Source of the DNA: Nodosilinea sp. FACHB-131
GTDB taxonomy: Bacteria > Cyanobacteriota > Cyanobacteriia > Phormidesmidales > Phormidesmidaceae
DNA: 64,000 nucleotides
Assembly (NCBI RefSeq): GCF_014695395.1
Contig: NZ_JACJOF010000016.1
Location: forward strand, 186,001 to 250,000
Reading direction: 5' to 3'
Below are positions 29,335 through 39,312 of the stretch, piece by piece. Every line of letters starts with the position of its first letter. Position 1 is the first letter of the stretch. The notes under the pieces were generated by a model. It did not search any database and had not been told where the DNA came from. It saw only the letters and a program-made list of their open reading frames with translations. Both the position numbers and the translations under genes were made by a program.

Positions 29335-31161
29335 ATGGTTTCTATGGTGAAATGGCCAGCCTTGATGCGATTACTCTTTCACTTTTGCCTAAAGCATCGC
29401 TGGGTCGTAGGAGGCTGGATTGGCTGGCTGGGTCTAAGCGTCGTAGCTGCGATCGCCCCCGCTCCCATTCTAGCGGTCCCTCCTGCCTCGCCACCTGAGA
29501 CAGTCATAGCCGATGCGGCTGCAACCCCTGCCACCCAAGGCCAAACCCTGACCATCAACGGCAGTTCCGCTGCTGTTCCTTGGACGATGGTCAATGGCAA
29601 AATTGGCCTGGCCGACTACGGCTTGACTGCATATTTAGGGGCTACCTTGCTCAATAACAGTGACCCTAGTCGACAGCCTGTGCAGTGGTTTGCCGAGCCT
29701 GGCAGCGCCGTGGAACTCTCCGCCTGGGTTCAGGGTGGCTATCGGTTTCTCGACATCATGCCTCTGGCTGCCCGCTATGGCTGGCAGGTACAGCCCCAGG
29801 GGGGCACTCTGCAAGTTACCACTGCTCCGGCCCAGGTGATAGCGCTGCGTCGCATTACTCAACCTGGCGGTGAGCGCCTAATCATAGACCTATCAGGCCC
29901 AGTGCCCGCTGCCCTGTCCGACAGTGCCGATGCCCTGACCCTCACTTTGGCGGCCACTGCCGATAGTCGGGTAGTTGGGGATGCGATCGCCGCCCCCGCC
30001 GGCTCATATTTAGGAGCACTTACCGTTTCCCCTACAAATGGCGGCATCCGCCTCCAGGCCAGTACCCGTCACCAACCCCGCTTGGTCACTCAGGTTAATC
30101 CCAACCAGATCGTGGTCGACATTCGTGCCGACAACCTTCAGCCCCACAGCATTGCTTGGGCCCCTGGAGTGCGCTGGCAGCAGCGGTATATCTCCGTAGC
30201 CGGTCAGCCGTTTCCCGTCTATTACTTACAAATCGACCCTACCCAGACCAGCCTGCGCCCCATTTGGACCGATCCCACTACGGCAGTGGGTACTGCCCCG
30301 TTGACGACCATTGCCCAACGGTGGCAGGCGGCCGCTGCCATCAACGCCGGGTTCTTCAACCGTAATAACCAATACCCCCTCGGAGCTGTACGTACCAACA
30401 ACACCTGGATCTCAGGGCCCATTCTCAGTCGTGGGGTCGTAGGGTGGAACGACCAAGGTCAGGTGCGTATGGAGCGGCTGGCCTTGCAGCAGACGCTTAC
30501 AACTTCTAGCGGTCAGACTTATCCAGTGCTGGCGATCAACAGCGGCTATGTACAGGCGGGCATCGGCCTCTACACTCCCGCTTGGGGATCGACCTACCGC
30601 CCTGTGATTGAGAGCGAGACCGTGGTCACAGTGGTAGATGACGTAGTCACCGCCCAGCAGTCTGCGGCCACCATTGGTCCAGCGGGACTACCGATTCCCC
30701 CCAACGGCTACCTGCTGGCCCTACGCTCCTACGCTACAGCTGCCCAAGCCCTGCCACCGGGACAGCGGGTTACCATCGCGTCTGACCTCCTACCCGCGAC
30801 GATGGCTCCTTTTCCCAACTTAATTGGCGGTGGGCCGTTGCTGATTCGCGATCGCGCCCTCGTTCTCGACGCCCAGCTAGAGCAGTTCAGTGCTGCCTTT
30901 GGCACTCAGGCCGCTCCTCGCAGCGCCATCGGCCTCACCGCCACTGGCGAAATTCTGCTGGTAGCCGTTCACAATAGCCCCCAAGGCCCAGGCCCTACCC
31001 TCGATCAGCTGGCTCAAATCATGCTTCAGTTGGGTAGCACCAACGCCCTCAATTTGGACGGCGGGAGCTCCGCCAGTCTTTATTTAGGCGGTCGGCTGAT
31101 CAATCGTTCTCCCCGCACGGCAGCTAGGGTAAACAACGGCATCGGATTGTTTTTCCCGTAG
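29335..31161 (+). CDS. Exported phosphodiester glycosidase (NAGPA) family protein
   Basis: About 608 residues from the ATG at 29335; the frame is open to a TTG at 29296, and later ATGs at 29344 and 29365 are possible. A basic start and hydrophobic segment (WVVGGWIGWLGLSVVAAIA) ending near an AxA-like site form a signal peptide. Residues about 60-140 look like a copper-amine-oxidase-N/stalk-type fold, about 170-270 look AMIN-like (GGERLIIDLSGP), and the C-terminal half is the NAGPA domain with AAINAGFF, LIGGGPLL and ALNLDGGSSASLYLGG. NAGPA-type domains cleave sugar phosphodiesters. The AMIN-like part suggests a cell-wall location. The substrate is unknown. Confidence 0.85.
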   Translation: MVSMVKWPALMRLLFHFCLKHRWVVGGWIGWLGLSVVAAIAPAPILAVPPASPPETVIADAAATPATQGQTLTINGSSAAVPWTMVNGKIGLADYGLTAYLGATLLNNSDPSRQPVQWFAEPGSAVELSAWVQGGYRFLDIMPLAARYGWQVQPQGGTLQVTTAPAQVIALRRITQPGGERLIIDLSGPVPAALSDSADALTLTLAATADSRVVGDAIAAPAGSYLGALTVSPTNGGIRLQASTRHQPRLVTQVNPNQIVVDIRADNLQPHSIAWAPGVRWQQRYISVAGQPFPVYYLQIDPTQTSLRPIWTDPTTAVGTAPLTTIAQRWQAAAAINAGFFNRNNQYPLGAVRTNNTWISGPILSRGVVGWNDQGQVRMERLALQQTLTTSSGQTYPVLAINSGYVQAGIGLYTPAWGSTYRPVIESETVVTVVDDVVTAQQSAATIGPAGLPIPPNGYLLALRSYATAAQALPPGQRVTIASDLLPATMAPFPNLIGGGPLLIRDRALVLDAQLEQFSAAFGTQAAPRSAIGLTATGEILLVAVHNSPQGPGPTLDQLAQIMLQLGSTNALNLDGGSSASLYLGGRLINRSPRTAARVNNGIGLFFP

Positions 31162-31447
31162 TCTTTTGGGGTTCCAGCGCTACAGCGTCCGCCCCAAATT
31201 CTTTAAAACCTCAAAGTAGGTATAAAGAATTTGTGTTTTTGTGTCTTGCTCTGCCCAGATACCCCGCTCTGTCAGGGTGTGCTTGTTAGACTATTGCCTG
31301 AAAACCTCGCCCGAGCCTTGTGCATCTGAAACTCTTGGGCCAAAACAAAAGTCTGATCGCAATGGGCACCATAGGACAACGCGATTCTCCCGAGTCGCTT
31401 ATTCCGCCACAGTCTTATACATTCAGGTTCTAGGAGAATTATTCGGT

Positions 31448-31867
31448 ATGCCAAAACTACAAGAGACGATTCAGCCCACCGCGTTGGCCCTGGCCACCAG
31501 CAACGGCAAAGAAATTGCCGAAACCGGGCTGCGCCCCTGGGGTTCTTATACAGTGCTCGAAGAGGGCCGCGGCTATAAAATTAAGCGTATTGAAGTCAAG
31601 CCTGGACATCGCCTGAGCCTACAAATGCATCACCATCGCAGTGAGCACTGGATTGTGGTGTCCGGCACCGCCAAAGTGGTTTGTGGCGAAAACGAAATTC
31701 TTCTGTCTACTAATCAGTCTACTTACGTACCGCCTTGCACCCAGCACCGTCTGGAGAATGTGGGCGTTATTCCCCTAGTGCTGATTGAAGTTCAAAATGG
31801 CGAATATCTAGGCGAAGACGACATTGTTCGCTTTCAAGACGACTATTCTCGAGCCGAAAACATCTAG
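31448..31867 (+). CDS. Cupin, mannose-6-phosphate isomerase type II C-terminal-like
   Basis: A 139-residue single-domain cupin from the ATG at 31448, with AGGAGAA as ribosome site. The frame is open upstream but without family resemblance. RPWGSYTVLEEG is followed by cupin motif 1 (LSLQMHHHRSEHWIVVSGTA, residues about 57-76) with the metal-binding His/Glu set, and motif 2 (PPCTQHRLENVG). It matches the stand-alone type II phosphomannose isomerase domain that interconverts mannose-6-P and fructose-6-P for GDP-mannose supply. No mannose-1-P guanylyltransferase domain is fused to it here, and activity is inferred. Confidence 0.85.
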   Translation: MPKLQETIQPTALALATSNGKEIAETGLRPWGSYTVLEEGRGYKIKRIEVKPGHRLSLQMHHHRSEHWIVVSGTAKVVCGENEILLSTNQSTYVPPCTQHRLENVGVIPLVLIEVQNGEYLGEDDIVRFQDDYSRAENI

Positions 31868-31894
31868 GCTGTTGTCCTAATTAAATCAGCACAA

Positions 31895-31940
31895 CGAAAA
31901 ACGGCGGTAATGCTAAGCTCAGCATTACCGCCGTTTTTCG
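31895..31940. terminator. Strong bidirectional terminator after cupin gene
   Basis: Positions 31895-31914 and 31921-31940 are perfect 20-nt reverse complements around a 6-nt loop. The stem has A-rich left and T-rich right ends (CGAAAAACGG ... CCGTTTTTCG), so it can terminate from either side. It begins 28 nt after the cupin stop and ends 20 nt before the IscA-like gene. Confidence 0.85.
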
Positions 31941-31960
31941 ACCGTTACTGCAAAGTTCCC

Positions 31961-32347
31961 ATGGTTCAAATTCGTCCCGCCGCTGCTCAAGAACTCAAAC
32001 GACTGCTGCGTCGGCATACTGCCCACAACGGATCTTCACCTCAGGTCTACCTCACCCTTGAGCCGGGTGGCTGTGCCGATTGGACTTATCATCTAACCGC
32101 CAACGTCACGTCTCAGCGGCCGCTGGCAGACCTAGCCTGCGGTGACATCAGCCTTGCAGTGCCCATCGATCAGGTGGATTTAGTCCAAGACCTGACGATT
32201 GATTATGCCGAAGATCTGATGGGTGGCGGGTTTCGCTTTGTCAACCCCATAGCCCAGCGCACCTGCGGCTGCGGCAATGCCTTCGCTTTGAGCGCTGACA
32301 CCCCGGTTACTCAGGACTGCACTGCCGCTCATTTGCCAACGCCCTAA
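31961..32347 (+). CDS. IscA/HesB-type iron-sulfur cluster assembly protein
   Basis: A 128-residue A-type carrier. The ATG at 31961 (MVQIRPAAAQELKRLL) is used because an upstream ATG lies inside the terminator stem. The three conserved cysteines are present: one in GGCADW and two in the C-terminal CGCGNAF. The usual GGCSG context is changed to GGCAD. Its position just ahead of rpsL and the translation operon is seen in other cyanobacteria. It probably passes Fe-S clusters to target proteins; the client is unknown. Confidence 0.85.
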   Translation: MVQIRPAAAQELKRLLRRHTAHNGSSPQVYLTLEPGGCADWTYHLTANVTSQRPLADLACGDISLAVPIDQVDLVQDLTIDYAEDLMGGGFRFVNPIAQRTCGCGNAFALSADTPVTQDCTAAHLPTP

Positions 32348-32477
32348 GGCTCCAATCTCTTAAGCAAGCAATGCTTTAGGCTGTAGATCGTAGCGTTTGA
32401 CCAAAGCTTCTTCAGAGTGGTAGCATTAGATCTTGTGAAAACTCGAGTCTTATCAGCCGTAGCAGCAGAAGCGTCCT

Positions 32478-32852
32478 ATGCCCACGATTCAGCAACTCAT
32501 CCGGAGTGAGCGCCAAAAAGCCGACCAAAAAACTAAATCCCCTGCTCTAAAGAGCTGTCCGCAGCGTCGGGGGGTTTGTACCCGTGTGTATACCACCACT
32601 CCTAAAAAGCCTAACTCGGCTCTGCGGAAAGTGGCTAGGGTGCGCTTAACTTCCGGATTTGAGGTCACTGCCTACATTCCCGGCATTGGTCACAACCTGC
32701 AGGAGCACTCCGTAGTTATGATTCGTGGTGGCCGGGTCAAAGACCTTCCCGGTGTTCGCTACCACATCATTCGCGGCACCCTTGACACAGCTGGCGTAAA
32801 AGATCGTCGTCAGGGACGTTCCAAGTACGGGGCCAAGCGTCCTAAGTCGTAG
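32478..32852 (+). CDS. rpsL: 30S ribosomal protein S12
   Basis: A 124-residue decoding-centre protein. [32 protein letters not shown] (with [15 protein letters not shown] following) and [12 protein letters not shown] are all typical. The lysines that mediate streptomycin response (in TPKKPNS and GGRVKDLPG) have the wild-type context. It is the first gene of the str-type operon, followed by rpsG after 188 nt. Confidence 0.98.
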   Translation: MPTIQQLIRSERQKADQKTKSPALKSCPQRRGVCTRVYTTTPKKPNSALRKVARVRLTSGFEVTAYIPGIGHNLQEHSVVMIRGGRVKDLPGVRYHIIRGTLDTAGVKDRRQGRSKYGAKRPKS

Positions 32853-33040
32853 AGTTGGCCAAAAGTATTGGGTCAGTCTACAACTTGTCGCAGTTGAATG
32901 CACTGGCTTGCGCTTTGAGCCGTCAATCTATTCTGTTTCAAGTTGCTGGCGATTGTGACTCAGGCTTCATCGGCCTTCTTCGCTAAGTATTAAGTTCGTT
33001 TCGTCCGCGCAGCTAGCCTTTAATCACTGGAATTTGAATC

Positions 33041-33511
33041 ATGTCTCGCCGTACCGTCATTCAAAAGCGCCCGATTCCGCCCGATTCTGTCTACAACAGC
33101 CGTCTTATCACTATGATGAGTCGCCGTCTGATGACCAGCGGCAAAAAGTCTTTGGCCGACAAGATCATCTATAACTCTTTTACAATTATCAAAGAGCGCA
33201 GTGGTGGCGATCCCTTAGACGTTTTTGAACGGGCAGTGCGTAATGCCTCTCCTCTAGTTGAGGTAAAGGCCCGGCGAGTGGGGGGTGCTACGTACCAAGT
33301 GCCTATGGAAGTTCGTTCTGAGCGCAGCGTTGCATTGGCACTGCGCTGGTTGACCCAGTTCGCTCGTCAGCGCCCTGGTAAGTCGATGGCCATCAAACTG
33401 GCTAACGAGCTGATGGATGCCGCCAACGAGACGGGTGGTGCAGTTCGCAAGCGTGAAGAAACTCACCGGATGGCAGAAGCGAACAAAGCCTTTGCTCACT
33501 ACCGGTACTAA
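33041..33511 (+). CDS. rpsG: 30S ribosomal protein S7
   Basis: A 156-residue primary 16S rRNA-binding protein of the small-subunit head. [20 protein letters not shown] and the beta-hairpin/helix block [15 protein letters not shown] are family landmarks, and the C-terminal [17 protein letters not shown] is complete. It lies between rpsL and fusA in the standard order. Confidence 0.98.
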   Translation: MSRRTVIQKRPIPPDSVYNSRLITMMSRRLMTSGKKSLADKIIYNSFTIIKERSGGDPLDVFERAVRNASPLVEVKARRVGGATYQVPMEVRSERSVALALRWLTQFARQRPGKSMAIKLANELMDAANETGGAVRKREETHRMAEANKAFAHYRY

Positions 33512-33637
33512 TCTGAAACGGTGATTGTGGCTACAGAGCTTCTGCTCGATTGGCGATCGCTGTTTCTATTTCCTAGAATAAATTTGTTTGTTCGGGTTTG
33601 CCGAAGCGATCGGCTATAGGGTAATAAGGAGGGAGCT

Positions 33638-35713
33638 GTGGCACGGACAACGCCCCTAGAGCGGGTAAGAAACATTGGGATTGCGGCCCACATTGACGCT
33701 GGCAAAACCACCACCACAGAGCGCATCCTGTTCTACTCAGGCATGGTGCACAAAATTGGTGAGGTTCACGAGGGTACCGCCGTTACTGACTGGATGGAGC
33801 AGGAGCGGGAACGGGGGATCACTATCACGGCAGCGGCCATTACTACCAGCTGGCGAGACCATCAGATCAATATCATCGACACCCCTGGCCACGTCGACTT
33901 CACGATTGAGGTCGAGCGTTCCATGCGCGTCTTGGACGGGGTGATTGCTGTATTTGACTCGGTGGGAGGGGTGCAGCCTCAATCAGAAACAGTTTGGCGT
34001 CAAGCCAATCGCTACAGCGTTCCTCGCATTGCCTTCGTCAATAAGATGGACCGTACTGGGGCAGACTTTTTGAAAGTGTGCGGCCAGTTGCGCGATCGCT
34101 TGGGGGCAAACGCCGTACCAATTCAAATTCCCGTTGGGGCTGAGGGCAACTTCCAGGGCGTTGTTGACCTAGTTGCTATGCGCGCCCGTATCTATCACGA
34201 CGATCTAGGTCAAAACTTTGAGGACACAGAGATACCGACTGATGTCCAGGATGTAGCGGAGGAGTATCGGGCCAAGCTAGTTGAAGCGGTGGCCGAGACC
34301 GACGATGCCCTAATGGAAAAATACTTCGAAGGACAGCCGCTGTCTTCAGCCGAAATTGCTAACGCCTTGCGTAAAGGCACAATCCAGGGCACTATCGTAC
34401 CAGTTCTGTGTGGCTCCGCCTTCAAGAACAAGGGGGTGCAGCTGCTGTTAGATGCGGTTGTAGATTATTTGCCTTCTCCCATTGAGGTGCCGCCAATTCA
34501 GGGACACTTGCCCAATGGTGAACTGGGTGAGCGGCCTGCCAATGACGACGCCCCTCTGGCCGCCTTGGCGTTTAAGATCATGGCCGATCCCTACGGACGG
34601 CTCACCTTCGTGCGAGTCTACTCTGGGGTGCTCAAGAAGGGCAGCTATATTTACAACGCCACTAAGGATAAAAAAGAGCGGATTTCTCGTCTCATTGTGT
34701 TGAAAGCTGACGATCGCATTGAGGTTGACGAATTACGAGCCGGGGATCTGGGAGCTGCCATTGGCCTCAAAGAAACCTTTACTGGTGACACTATTTGCGA
34801 TCCTGCGGATCCTATCGTGCTGGAATCGCTCTTTGTGCCCGAGCCGGTTATCTCCGTGGCGGTAGAGCCCAAAACCAAGCAGGATATGGACAAGCTGTCC
34901 AAGGCTCTGCAATCCCTATCGGAGGAAGACCCCACCTTCCGAGTCAGCACTAATCCAGAGACTAACCAGACTGTGATCGCTGGTATGGGGGAATTGCACC
35001 TCGATATTCTTGTTGACCGCATGCTGCGAGAGTTTAAGGTAGAGGCCAATATTGGCGCTCCCCAAGTGGCCTATCGAGAAACCATTCGCAAGGCTACGAG
35101 AGCCGAGGGCAAGTTTATTCGCCAGAGCGGCGGTAAAGGCCAGTATGGTCACGTGGTGGTTGAGGTAGAACCCTCTGAAGAAAGCAGTGGCTTTGAGTTT
35201 GTGTCTAAAATTGTTGGGGGAACCATTCCTAAAGAATATGTTTCCCCAGCTGAACAGGGCATGAAAGAGGCCTGCGAATCTGGTATCCTAGCTGGGTACC
35301 CCGTGATTGATTTAAAGGTTACTCTGGTCGATGGGTCTTACCACGATGTAGACTCATCAGAGATGGCCTTTAAAATTGCCGGGTCAATGGCGATGAAGGA
35401 AGCCGTCATGCAGGCGTCTCCCGTCCTTCTAGAGCCGATCATGAAGGTCGAGGTTGAAGTTCCAGAAGATTTTCTGGGTGACGTCATGGGAGATTTAAAC
35501 TCCCGCCGTGGCCAGATCGAGGGTATGGGAACAGAGGTTGACGTTGCAAAGGTTACAGCCCATGTTCCCCTAGCTGAGATGTTTGGTTATGCTACCGACA
35601 TCCGCTCTAAAACGCAGGGTCGGGGCATTTTTTCGATGGAGTTTAGCCATTATGGCGAGGTTCCTCGGAACGTGGCTGAGGCCATTATCTCTAAAAACAC
35701 TGGGAACGCTTAG
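33638..35713 (+). CDS. fusA: Elongation factor G
   Basis: A 691-residue translocase GTPase. The P-loop is [12 protein letters not shown], switch regions follow with RGITITAAA and DTPGHVDF, and NKMD gives guanine specificity. Domains II-V continue to the normal C-terminus. The start is a GTG at 33638 preceded by a very strong AAGGAGG ribosome site. A gap of 126 nt follows rpsG, and tuf starts 24 nt after its stop. Confidence 0.98.
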   Translation: MARTTPLERVRNIGIAAHIDAGKTTTTERILFYSGMVHKIGEVHEGTAVTDWMEQERERGITITAAAITTSWRDHQINIIDTPGHVDFTIEVERSMRVLDGVIAVFDSVGGVQPQSETVWRQANRYSVPRIAFVNKMDRTGADFLKVCGQLRDRLGANAVPIQIPVGAEGNFQGVVDLVAMRARIYHDDLGQNFEDTEIPTDVQDVAEEYRAKLVEAVAETDDALMEKYFEGQPLSSAEIANALRKGTIQGTIVPVLCGSAFKNKGVQLLLDAVVDYLPSPIEVPPIQGHLPNGELGERPANDDAPLAALAFKIMADPYGRLTFVRVYSGVLKKGSYIYNATKDKKERISRLIVLKADDRIEVDELRAGDLGAAIGLKETFTGDTICDPADPIVLESLFVPEPVISVAVEPKTKQDMDKLSKALQSLSEEDPTFRVSTNPETNQTVIAGMGELHLDILVDRMLREFKVEANIGAPQVAYRETIRKATRAEGKFIRQSGGKGQYGHVVVEVEPSEESSGFEFVSKIVGGTIPKEYVSPAEQGMKEACESGILAGYPVIDLKVTLVDGSYHDVDSSEMAFKIAGSMAMKEAVMQASPVLLEPIMKVEVEVPEDFLGDVMGDLNSRRGQIEGMGTEVDVAKVTAHVPLAEMFGYATDIRSKTQGRGIFSMEFSHYGEVPRNVAEAIISKNTGNA

Positions 35714-35736
35714 AAAGGAAAGGACACGTAACGTAA

Positions 35737-36966
35737 ATGGCACGCGAAAAGTTTCAACGCAATAAACCCCACGTCAACATCGGCACTATCGGTCACGTTG
35801 ACCATGGCAAAACCACTCTGACGGCTGCCATTACCATGACACTGGCGGCAGCCGGTGGCGCTAAGGCTCGCAAATATGACGAGATCGATGCGGCACCCGA
35901 AGAAAAGGCTCGTGGTATCACCATCAACACGGCCCACGTGGAGTACGAGACTGAGACTCGCCACTACGCCCACGTTGACTGCCCCGGACACGCTGACTAC
36001 GTCAAGAACATGATCACCGGCGCAGCTCAGATGGATGGTGCCATCCTGGTATGCTCTGCTGCTGACGGCCCTATGCCTCAAACTCGTGAGCACATTCTGC
36101 TGGCCAAGCAGGTCGGTGTACCTAGCATTGTTGTCTTCCTGAATAAGCAAGATCAGGTTGATGACGAAGAGCTGCTGGAACTGGTTGAGCTAGAGGTGCG
36201 CGAACTGCTCAGCTCCTACGACTTCCCTGGTGATGATATTCCCATCACTTCTGGTTCTGCTTTGCTTGCTGTGGAAGCGCTAACCGCTACCCCCAAAATT
36301 TCCCGTGGTGAAAACGAGTGGGTTGACAAGATCCTGGCGCTGATGGACAGCGTTGATGATTACATTCCCACCCCTGAGCGCGATATCGACAAGCCTTTCC
36401 TGATGGCTGTTGAGGACGTGTTCTCGATCACAGGTCGGGGTACCGTAGCCACTGGGCGGATTGAGCGCGGCAAGATCAAGGTTGGCGAAACCGTTGAGTT
36501 GGTTGGCATTCGCGACACCCGTAGCACCACTGTTACTGGGGTTGAGATGTTCAAGAAGAGCCTTGAAGAAGGCATGGCTGGTGACAATGCTGGGTTGTTG
36601 CTACGGGGTCTTCAAAAAGAGGACATCGAGCGCGGCATGGTGTTGGCTAAGCCTGGTAGCATCACCCCTCACACCCAGTTTGAGTCTGAGGTCTACATCC
36701 TTAAGAAGGAAGAGGGCGGTCGTCATACTCCCTTCTTCCCTGGGTACAAGCCTCAGTTCTATGTGCGTACCACCGACGTAACCGGCAGCATCATCGCTTT
36801 TACCTCTGACGATGGTAGTGATGCTGAAATGGTTATGCCCGGCGATCGCATCAAGATGACTGTCGAACTCATCAACCCCATTGCTATTGAGCAGGGCATG
36901 CGCTTTGCAATTCGCGAAGGCGGCCGTACTGTGGGAGCCGGTGTGGTTTCTAAAATCCTGAAGTAG
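35737..36966 (+). CDS. tuf: Elongation factor Tu
   Basis: A 409-residue GTPase that delivers aminoacyl-tRNA. Visible are [10 protein letters not shown] (P-loop), [24 protein letters not shown] and NKQDQVDD. The last is a cyanobacterial/plastid variant of the usual NKxD motif (NKQD). The roughly 10-residue insertion near 185-200 is also typical of plastid and cyanobacterial EF-Tu. Codon use is strongly biased, as expected for a highly expressed gene. A hairpin follows. Confidence 0.98.
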   Translation: MAREKFQRNKPHVNIGTIGHVDHGKTTLTAAITMTLAAAGGAKARKYDEIDAAPEEKARGITINTAHVEYETETRHYAHVDCPGHADYVKNMITGAAQMDGAILVCSAADGPMPQTREHILLAKQVGVPSIVVFLNKQDQVDDEELLELVELEVRELLSSYDFPGDDIPITSGSALLAVEALTATPKISRGENEWVDKILALMDSVDDYIPTPERDIDKPFLMAVEDVFSITGRGTVATGRIERGKIKVGETVELVGIRDTRSTTVTGVEMFKKSLEEGMAGDNAGLLLRGLQKEDIERGMVLAKPGSITPHTQFESEVYILKKEEGGRHTPFFPGYKPQFYVRTTDVTGSIIAFTSDDGSDAEMVMPGDRIKMTVELINPIAIEQGMRFAIREGGRTVGAGVVSKILK

Positions 36967-36987
36967 TTTCTAGACTACTTCCTTAAG

Positions 36988-37023
36988 GACAGGAGTAAGC
37001 CTCCAGGGTTTGCTCCTGTCTTT
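36988..37023 (+). terminator. Hairpin between tuf and rpsJ
   Basis: GACAGGAGTAA (36988-36998) pairs with TTGCTCCTGTC (37010-37020) with one G-T wobble, followed by TTTCGTTT. It looks like a leaky terminator or attenuator separating very strong tuf expression from rpsJ. Confidence 0.65.
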
Positions 37024-37075
37024 CGTTTCCAAAGCTTTTGCCGCTGTACCTTGACAATTCATTCTTCTAAGATCT

Positions 37076-37393
37076 ATGGCTACTATTCAGCAACAAAAAA
37101 TTCGAATTCGCCTCAAAGCCTTTGATCGCAGGCTGCTTGACACCTCCTGCGAAAAGATTGTGGATACTGCTAATCGCACTAACGCCACAGCTATTGGCCC
37201 GATCCCCTTGCCGACCAAACGACGTATCTATTGCGTTCTGCGTTCTCCCCACGTGGACAAAGACTCTCGGGAGCATTTCGAAAGCCGTACCCATCGCAGA
37301 ATTATCGATATTTACCAGCCTTCTTCTAAAACCATTGATGCTTTGATGAAGCTAGATCTGCCTGCTGGGGTTGATATCGAAGTTAAGCTCTAA
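37076..37393 (+). CDS. rpsJ: 30S ribosomal protein S10
   Basis: A 105-residue protein of the 30S head that also acts with NusB in antitermination. [44 protein letters not shown] and the C-terminal [11 protein letters not shown] are family standards when read in pieces. In cyanobacteria rpsJ sits after tuf at the end of the str operon rather than at the head of the S10 operon, as here. Confidence 0.98.
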   Translation: MATIQQQKIRIRLKAFDRRLLDTSCEKIVDTANRTNATAIGPIPLPTKRRIYCVLRSPHVDKDSREHFESRTHRRIIDIYQPSSKTIDALMKLDLPAGVDIEVKL

Positions 37394-37406
37394 GTCCTTA
37401 CCTGTT

Positions 37407-37440
37407 GAACCCGCTGAATATAAACATTCAGCGGGTTCTT
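37407..37440 (+). terminator. Terminator after rpsJ
   Basis: GAACCCGCTGAAT (37407-37419) pairs perfectly with ATTCAGCGGGTTC (37426-37438) around a 6-nt loop and is followed by TTTGTGTT. It starts 13 nt after the rpsJ stop codon. Confidence 0.85.
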
Positions 37441-37584
37441 TGTGTTGACTATATGCAAGTCGCAAGGGGACTATGTTCTGAACCACAGCATTCCACTAGG
37501 GAGTTGGGTTAGAATAGCCCTATGTAAACAAGTGTTACAGTGCCGTGCCAGAGTGCGGTGTGCTTGAATTCGCAAGAGGCGATA

Positions 37585-38226
37585 ATGTCATTCTCCGAGT
37601 CCATATCTGTGCGAGAACTACCGCTTTTTCCGTTACCTGAGTTGGTCTTATTTCCGGGAAGACATCTGCCGCTTCATGTGTTTGAGCCCCGCTACCGGAT
37701 CATGATGAACACCGTTCTCCAAGGCGATCGCCGCTTTGGAGTGCTAATGCTAGACCCTGCTACGGGGCAGCCCGCCAATGTAGGTTGTTGCGCTGAAATT
37801 CTTCACTATCAGCGATTGCCCGACGATCGCCTTAAGATTCTCACCTTAGGCCAGCAGCGGTTTCGAGTACTGAGCTACGTGCGCGATAAGCCCTATCGAG
37901 TTGGGTTAGTAGAGTGGGTTGAAGATAAACCCACTAGCCAAGACCTGAGCCCGCTTGCCTCCGACGTGGATCAGCTGCTGCGGGACGTGGTGCATTTATC
38001 GGCTAAGCTGACCGACCAGGATATTGATCTGCCTGACAATATTCCTGATGTTCCCATTGAGCTGTCGTATTGGGTGGCTAGTAACCTGCACGGGGTAGCT
38101 CTTGAGCAGCAAGCACTGCTTGAGATGGACGATACCAGCGTGAGGCTAGAGCGTGAGGCTGAGATTCTAACCTCTACCCGCAATCACCTGGCAGCCCGTA
38201 CTGCTCTTAAGGAAGTGCTTGAGTAG
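37585..38226 (+). CDS. LON peptidase substrate-binding (LON N-terminal) domain protein
   Basis: A 213-residue protein from the ATG at 37585; an upstream in-frame start at 37540 lacks family support. The region ELPLFPLPELVLFPGRHLPLHVFEPRY (read as ELPLFPLPELVLFPG, then HLPLHVFEPRY) is the hallmark of the Lon N-terminal PUA-like fold. There is no ATPase or protease domain, so it is a stand-alone substrate-binding module. Its location behind rpsJ is conserved in cyanobacteria; its role is not established. The last 20 nt overlap the 3' end of pheA on the other strand. Confidence 0.88.
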   Translation: MSFSESISVRELPLFPLPELVLFPGRHLPLHVFEPRYRIMMNTVLQGDRRFGVLMLDPATGQPANVGCCAEILHYQRLPDDRLKILTLGQQRFRVLSYVRDKPYRVGLVEWVEDKPTSQDLSPLASDVDQLLRDVVHLSAKLTDQDIDLPDNIPDVPIELSYWVASNLHGVALEQQALLEMDDTSVRLEREAEILTSTRNHLAARTALKEVLE

Positions 38227-39115
38227 ACTGAGTTTTAGCCTTGGCGGCGGCTAGGCTAGGGTCGGCGGTGACCACATCATAGGTGCCAAAATTAACTAGG
38301 GATTCAGTACAGTGCAGGAGTTCGTTAAGGGCCTGCTGTCCCGTTTGGCTATGGGCATCGGTCTCTAAATCGACAAAGAACAGGTATTCCCCCAGCGATC
38401 GCTTCGTGGGTCGCGACTCGATACGGCTGAGATTGATGCCGGAGCGGGCGAATACGTCCAGTGGTTTAAGCAGCGCCCCAGGACTGTTCACCGGCAGGCT
38501 AAAGGCCAAAGAGGTGTATTGGCCTTTGACCGGGTTCGCTTCTTTATAGTCGCCCTTGAGCACCCAAAACTTTGTGCAATTGTCGGAATGGTCGTTGATG
38601 TTGTGGACCAAGATCGGTAGGTTGTAGAGCTGGGCTGCCCATTCTGATGAGATGGCGGCTACTGTGCTGTTATCGGTCAGATGGTCGAGGGCTTCTGTGG
38701 TAGAACGGGTGGCAACTAGATTTGCCTGTGGTAAGTTGTGCTCAAGCCACCGCTGACATTGGGACAACGCCTGGGGATGGGAGAAAACTGCCTCTATCGT
38801 GCCGAGGCAAGTCGCCTGAGATAGTAACCCGTGGCGAATGGGCATGACTACGGCGTGGTGAATTTTGAGTTGCTGAAGCTGCCAGAGAGTATCTAGAGTT
38901 GTAGTAACTCCCCCTTCGGTGGAATTTTCAACCGGCACAATGGTTAGGGTCGTCACGCCTTCAGCAGTGGCCTGCATGGCTTTAGGGATGCTTGGAAAGG
39001 CTAATAGGTTAACCGGCAGGCTGCTGTCATGCTGCTCTAAATTAAGGCTATAGGCTAAAGCCGCAAGCTGGGTGTAGGTGCCCTCAGGCCCTAGGTAGGC
39101 GATGGTAACGGTCAT
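38207..39115 (-). CDS. pheA: Prephenate dehydratase
   Basis: A 302-residue monofunctional enzyme that turns prephenate into phenylpyruvate in phenylalanine synthesis. The N-terminus IAYLGPEGTYTQ, the catalytic VPVENSTEGGVTTTLD block, and the C-terminal regulatory ACT domain (SLAFSLPVNSPGALLKPLD and the Phe-binding ESRP in RIESRPTKRSLGEY) are present. The ATG at 39115 fits the family; the frame opens 22 codons further up. There is no chorismate mutase domain, as usual in cyanobacteria. It converges with the LON-domain gene with a 20-nt tail overlap. Confidence 0.95.
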   Translation of the reverse strand: MTVTIAYLGPEGTYTQLAALAYSLNLEQHDSSLPVNLLAFPSIPKAMQATAEGVTTLTIVPVENSTEGGVTTTLDTLWQLQQLKIHHAVVMPIRHGLLSQATCLGTIEAVFSHPQALSQCQRWLEHNLPQANLVATRSTTEALDHLTDNSTVAAISSEWAAQLYNLPILVHNINDHSDNCTKFWVLKGDYKEANPVKGQYTSLAFSLPVNSPGALLKPLDVFARSGINLSRIESRPTKRSLGEYLFFVDLETDAHSQTGQQALNELLHCTESLVNFGTYDVVTADPSLAAAKAKTQSTQALP

Positions 39116-39312
39116 GAGGACTTGCAATAGCGGGGTTGTTCCATAGTAAGACGAGGCCGCCGCGATCGCGCCCTCGACCACTGAACTCTGCCCGGCTTAA
39201 ATTAACAGCTCCTTAATCGAAATGCGGCATACTCTGGGCGAACAAAGTCGGCATTGCCCAGTAATATGTAATGGGTCTTAGGCGGGGCCTAATTTGGTGG
39301 GGAGTGGCGGTA